A DNA stretch of 64,000 bases from an uncultured Ignavibacteria bacterium (lineage in GTDB: Bacteria > Bacteroidota > Ignavibacteria > Tepidaquicellales > OLB5), in NCBI GenBank assembly GCA_937873695.1, contig CALMYL010000012.1, positions 1-64,000 on the forward strand, in the 5' to 3' direction. Below, piece by piece: positions 61,130 through 64,000 of the stretch. The notes under the pieces were generated by a model that saw nothing but the letters and a program-made list of their open reading frames with translations, had not been told where the DNA came from and made no database searches. Within the stretch, counting starts at the first letter, position 1; each line of letters opens with the position of its first letter. Position numbers and translations under genes: made by a program.

Positions 61130-63199
61130 TCACTGCACACCCAGCAGATTCAGCCCGCGGTATGTAACAAATGCCAGCACATATGCCATAACGGTGTAAA
61201 TGCCTATCTGCAATAGGGGAATCTTCCATGAGCCCGTTTCCTTGCGGGCTACCGCGACTGTCGATAGGCATTGCATTGCGAACATAAAATAGATTATCAA
61301 TGCAATCGTGGAAGCTGTTGTAAACAGCGGTTTAGTGCCGTCAGGAGATCTTGCCTCACGCATTGAGCCTAATATTGACTGCTGGAAATTATCTTCATCA
61401 TCTTCACTTTCGGTAATGTTAAATGTAATAGCCATCGCGCTTACAAATATCTCGCGGGCGGCAAATGCTGATATCAGCGATACTCCAATGCGCCAATCCC
61501 ACCCAAGCGGTTTTAATACAGGTTCAAATACATTCTTGCCAACCATTGCGGCATATGATGTGTTCAGCCTTTCGGATTCCACAAGATGCGATACCTGCTC
61601 ATCACTAAGCCCTGCGGTTCTTTCAGCAGGCAGAACAGGATCAACGTTAGGGAAGTAAGTCAATGCCCATAACAATAGCGAAAATAATATGATAATTGGT
61701 CCCGCCTGCTTAACATACACCAAAGCTTTGTAATATGTATTCTTAAAAATATGCCTGAATACGGGAACGCGGTAGGGGGGAAGCTCAAGCATAAAAGTTG
61801 ATTTTTCTTCAGTCTTTTTGAATTTACTTATAATACCCGCTGTTACTGCTCCGGATATCAAGCTGAATAAATACAGCGCCCCCAATCCAATACCCGCAAT
61901 CCAGGGTTTATCCGGGGGAACTACAAACGCCAGCAGCATCGCGTAAACAGGCAGTCTTGCGCTGCAGCTCATAAGCGGGATTATCATAATTGTAAGGAAG
62001 CGCTCACGCCTGTTGGAAATCGTTCTGGCTGCCATCATTGCCGGTATTGCACAGGCGTAACCTGAGAGCATCGGTATAAATGACCTGCCGTTGAGCCCGA
62101 ATTTACTCAGTGGTTTATCTATCAGCATTGCAGCTCTTGCAAGGTAACCGGTATCTTCAAGGAGTCCAAGTAAAATAAATAATATCACAATTTGCGGGAC
62201 AAATATCATTACAGAACCGAAGCCGTTTATTATGCCGTTTGTAATAAGACTGTTATACCATGTATCAGCCGGCAGTGATTCAGATACCAGCGCGGATAGG
62301 CTGCTGAAACCTGCATCAATAAGATCCATTAAAGGCTGCGCTATCCAGAAGATCGAAGTGAATATCACACCCATCGAAATGATAAATATTAATATTCCCC
62401 ACAAAGGATGGAGAAATACCTTATCCAGTTTCATGGAATTTCTATCCGGAGTTCTTGAAAGTGAGTGGAAATTCTTTTTATTGATTTCATCAAGATCAAG
62501 CTTATTGTTCTTATGTTCAATTACTTCGCGCTCAGTAGTTTCAGTGTAGTCATATAACTGAGCTACTTCTTCAATTGAAGGGATCTCGGGTTTATGAATA
62601 GAAGATTTAAATCCCGCTGACTTATCAGAAAAATAAAGTTCCTGAGAAAAGCTGATGAGAGCATCGATACCAAGTTTTGCCGCGCTGTTAATTTTTACAA
62701 CAGGAGTGTTAAGAATTCCCAAAAGTTTTTCTGCATTTACTTCAAGTTCTTTCTTATCCAGCAGATCATTCATAGTTAATGCAACAATTGCCTTAAAGCC
62801 CGCATTTATAACCTGCTTCACAAGGAACAGCTGTCTGGAAAGCTGCGTGGCATCACAGCTTACAATGACCACGTCGGGAATCCCGAATTTCGGGTGATTA
62901 AAAATGCCGTCAACTGTTACATCTTCATCAGGTGAGCCGGGGTTTAGACTGATAATGCCGGGTGAATCCATAACATAAGCCGCAAAATTGTACTTGTTAA
63001 CAAGTCTGCCTATTGAGTACTCAACTGTTGCGCCGGGATAGTTGGATGTTTTAAAATTTGAGCCGGTTAAGGTATTAAACAGAGTTGTTTTGCCTGAATT
63101 AGGCATACCAACCAGCGCTATTACAGGTAAATTATTTTCTTTAGATATATCCTTAAGGGAATCTGTATGACAATCTTTTTCTTTAACGGTTAAAGCCAT
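61130..63199 (-). CDS. feoB: Ferrous iron transporter FeoB
   Basis: FeoB imports Fe2+ through the inner membrane. The 689-residue protein has an N-terminal G domain with G1 GMPNSGKTTLFN, G3 DSPGI and a G4 position that reads ALTMNDLLD, where most have NMxD (Thr instead of Asn). The GDI-like helical region follows. The membrane domain contains two Gate segments (GFGSVMIFVPQIVILFILLGLLEDTGYLARAA and ISAFAAREIFVSAMA) and the cysteine pair region SGYACAIPAMMAAR and MSCSARLPVYAML. The start is 3 bases from feoA, so they form an operon; no FeoC is visible. It should be induced by iron shortage or anaerobic conditions; no regulator site is evident. Confidence 0.96.
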   Translation of the reverse strand: MALTVKEKDCHTDSLKDISKENNLPVIALVGMPNSGKTTLFNTLTGSNFKTSNYPGATVEYSIGRLVNKYNFAAYVMDSPGIISLNPGSPDEDVTVDGIFNHPKFGIPDVVIVSCDATQLSRQLFLVKQVINAGFKAIVALTMNDLLDKKELEVNAEKLLGILNTPVVKINSAAKLGIDALISFSQELYFSDKSAGFKSSIHKPEIPSIEEVAQLYDYTETTEREVIEHKNNKLDLDEINKKNFHSLSRTPDRNSMKLDKVFLHPLWGILIFIISMGVIFTSIFWIAQPLMDLIDAGFSSLSALVSESLPADTWYNSLITNGIINGFGSVMIFVPQIVILFILLGLLEDTGYLARAAMLIDKPLSKFGLNGRSFIPMLSGYACAIPAMMAARTISNRRERFLTIMIIPLMSCSARLPVYAMLLAFVVPPDKPWIAGIGLGALYLFSLISGAVTAGIISKFKKTEEKSTFMLELPPYRVPVFRHIFKNTYYKALVYVKQAGPIIILFSLLLWALTYFPNVDPVLPAERTAGLSDEQVSHLVESERLNTSYAAMVGKNVFEPVLKPLGWDWRIGVSLISAFAAREIFVSAMAITFNITESEDDEDNFQQSILGSMREARSPDGTKPLFTTASTIALIIYFMFAMQCLSTVAVARKETGSWKIPLLQIGIYTVMAYVLAFVTYRGLNLLGVQ

Positions 63200-63202
63200 T
63201 TA

Positions 63203-63463
63203 TCAGTTTATCTTAATACATTCCGCTTCGCTTTTTCTTAAAGCAATTATTGTACCGCGCACAGAAACCGCAACGGGATCTTTAAAAGGCGACTTTGCCA
63301 TAACTGTTACTTCCTGCCCGGGTGTAAAACCCAGTTCCATAAGCCTTAAGCAATGGCAATGCACGTCAAGGCAGTCATCACCTACTGATGTGATAAGAGC
63401 TGTATCGCCGATCTTCATATCGGCCACTGACTTAATGTTTTCTGAAATTTCCGGCTGTATCAA
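63203..63463 (-). CDS. feoA: Ferrous iron transport protein FeoA
   Basis: FeoA is a small SH3-like cytosolic protein needed for FeoB function. The 86-residue sequence has the family pattern MKIGDTALITSVG, CLRLMELGFTPGQEVTVMAKSPFKDPVAVSVRGTIIALRKSEAECI. An unusual HCHC cluster (DVHCHCLRL) sits in the second segment and could bind metal; that is inference. It immediately precedes feoB on the minus strand (3 bases). Upstream, the 63567-63590 terminator belongs to the preceding gene. Confidence 0.93.
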   Translation of the reverse strand: MIQPEISENIKSVADMKIGDTALITSVGDDCLDVHCHCLRLMELGFTPGQEVTVMAKSPFKDPVAVSVRGTIIALRKSEAECIKIN

Positions 63464-63564
63464 TCTGTATTTCTAAAATTAAATAAGACCAAATATGTCC
63501 AATATTTAGGAAATATTCAATGCAAATAACATGCAATATACTGAAAAAATCCAACATAATTAAT

Positions 63565-63590
63565 AAAAAACCCCGGCTTTAGACCGGGGT
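63565..63590 (-). terminator. Terminator of the partial T9SS gene
   Basis: ACCCCGG (63570-63576) pairs with CCGGGGT (63584-63590) around CTTTAGA, followed by a run of T on the minus strand. It shares the CTTTAG loop of the dispersed palindromes. Confidence 0.88.
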
Positions 63591-63616
63591 TAGTAAAACA
63601 GAAATTAATTTATTGA

Positions 63617-64000
63617 TTACTTAATCAATATCATTTTCTTTGAATCAACGAAATCACCGGCCTCTATTCTGTAATAGTAAATACCGCTTGGGAGCCTTGA
63701 AGCGTCAAATTCATAATTATAATAGCCTTCAGTTCTTATTTCGTTATTTATCAATACTGCTGTTTCTCTGCCTAAAGCATCATAAACTTTCAGTGTTACC
63801 GCCGATTTCTTCGGAAGTGCAAAGCTTAAGATTGTAACGGGGTTGAACGGATTCGGGAAATTCTGTGATAACCCGAATTCAACCGGTGTTCCGTTCTGGT
63901 TTGGCTGAATACCTATAGATGCCGTGATAGTGAAATTAGCATTTGACATATCAAAGAAGATATTATCAATTGCTTCAATCTTTATTCTTGCAGTAGTGTT
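63617..64000 (-). CDS. C-terminus of a T9SS-exported protein (runs off the window)
   Basis: The frame is open to the window edge, so only the last about 127 residues are present. The first visible part (ARIKIEAIDNIFFDMSNANFTITA) is the end of a domain found at the C-terminal side of many secreted metallopeptidases and similar proteins; that identification is tentative. Then comes the sorting domain: FGLSQNFPNPFNPVTILSF ... LKVYDALGRETAVLI ... PSGIYYYRIEAGDF ... DSKKMILIK. The internal ATG at 63949 is not the true start. A terminator follows the stop. Confidence 0.85.
   Translation of the reverse strand, partial: NTTARIKIEAIDNIFFDMSNANFTITASIGIQPNQNGTPVEFGLSQNFPNPFNPVTILSFALPKKSAVTLKVYDALGRETAVLINNEIRTEGYYNYEFDASRLPSGIYYYRIEAGDFVDSKKMILIK

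Overview
The window looks like a metagenome-derived contig from the Ignavibacteria / Bacteroidetes-Chlorobi (FCB) lineage. Three things point there. Eight secreted proteins end in the type IX secretion (Por) sorting domain with the 'NYPNPFNPVT...PSGVYFYK...SKKMVLVK' pattern. Several upstream regions carry Bacteroidetes-style TAnnTTTG promoter boxes. The gene set (GTP-dependent PEPCK, an Hc1-like small protein, epimerase-type threonine dehydrogenase, long signal peptidases) fits the same group. The DNA is AT-rich throughout except for the first ~125 bases, which are GC-rich and encode, on the minus strand, part of an iron ABC transporter binding protein. They join abruptly to the middle of an RluA-type pseudouridine synthase, so the left end is probably an assembly chimera.

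Layout. 0-10 kb: truncated RluA, two small unknown genes, tRNA-Met(CAT), PHP phosphoesterase, ribH, an NPD/FabK flavoprotein, a T9SS propeller protein, AtuA/DUF1446, then four overlapping genes (membrane protein, nucleotidyltransferase, small partner, threonine dehydrogenase). 9.5-15 kb, minus strand: hydrolase, aminoglycoside-phosphotransferase-like kinase, M1 peptidase, aldehyde dehydrogenase. 15-22 kb: a cluster of 93-bp terminal-inverted-repeat elements, dapA, an FG-GAP T9SS protein, a DUF6600-like protein, DUF58 and a TPR lipoprotein. 22-26 kb: SOS-related dinB and lexA with an E. coli-like LexA operator, many palindromes, and a small DUF6504-like gene. 26-38 kb: a GT39-like membrane glycosyltransferase, pckG, a solute symporter, an antitoxin with a nonsense-mutated RelE/ParE toxin, a 1.2-kb gene-free stretch with seven copies of a 15-bp motif, mscL, a PAS histidine kinase and clpC. 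38-47 kb, minus strand: hemW, three tandem signal peptidase I paralogues and lepA, then an Hc1-like gene, sdhD, sdhC and ftsX. 47-48.2 kb: an IS200/RAYT-like transposase between two ~0.4-kb homologous blocks of paired hairpins. 48-60.5 kb: a symporter, then four tandem YCF48-like T9SS proteins, an outer-membrane barrel and an M28 peptidase. 60.5-64 kb: a small secreted protein, feoB, feoA and the C-terminus of another T9SS protein.

The most notable theme is non-coding. At least four families of short palindromes occupy the spacers, with stems that change sequence but keep pairing. One family surrounds a single-strand-type (HUH/Y1) transposase and has isolated copies near lexA. Two palindromes are also inserted in frame inside T9SS sorting domains. 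No T9SS machinery, phage, CRISPR array or rRNA is visible.
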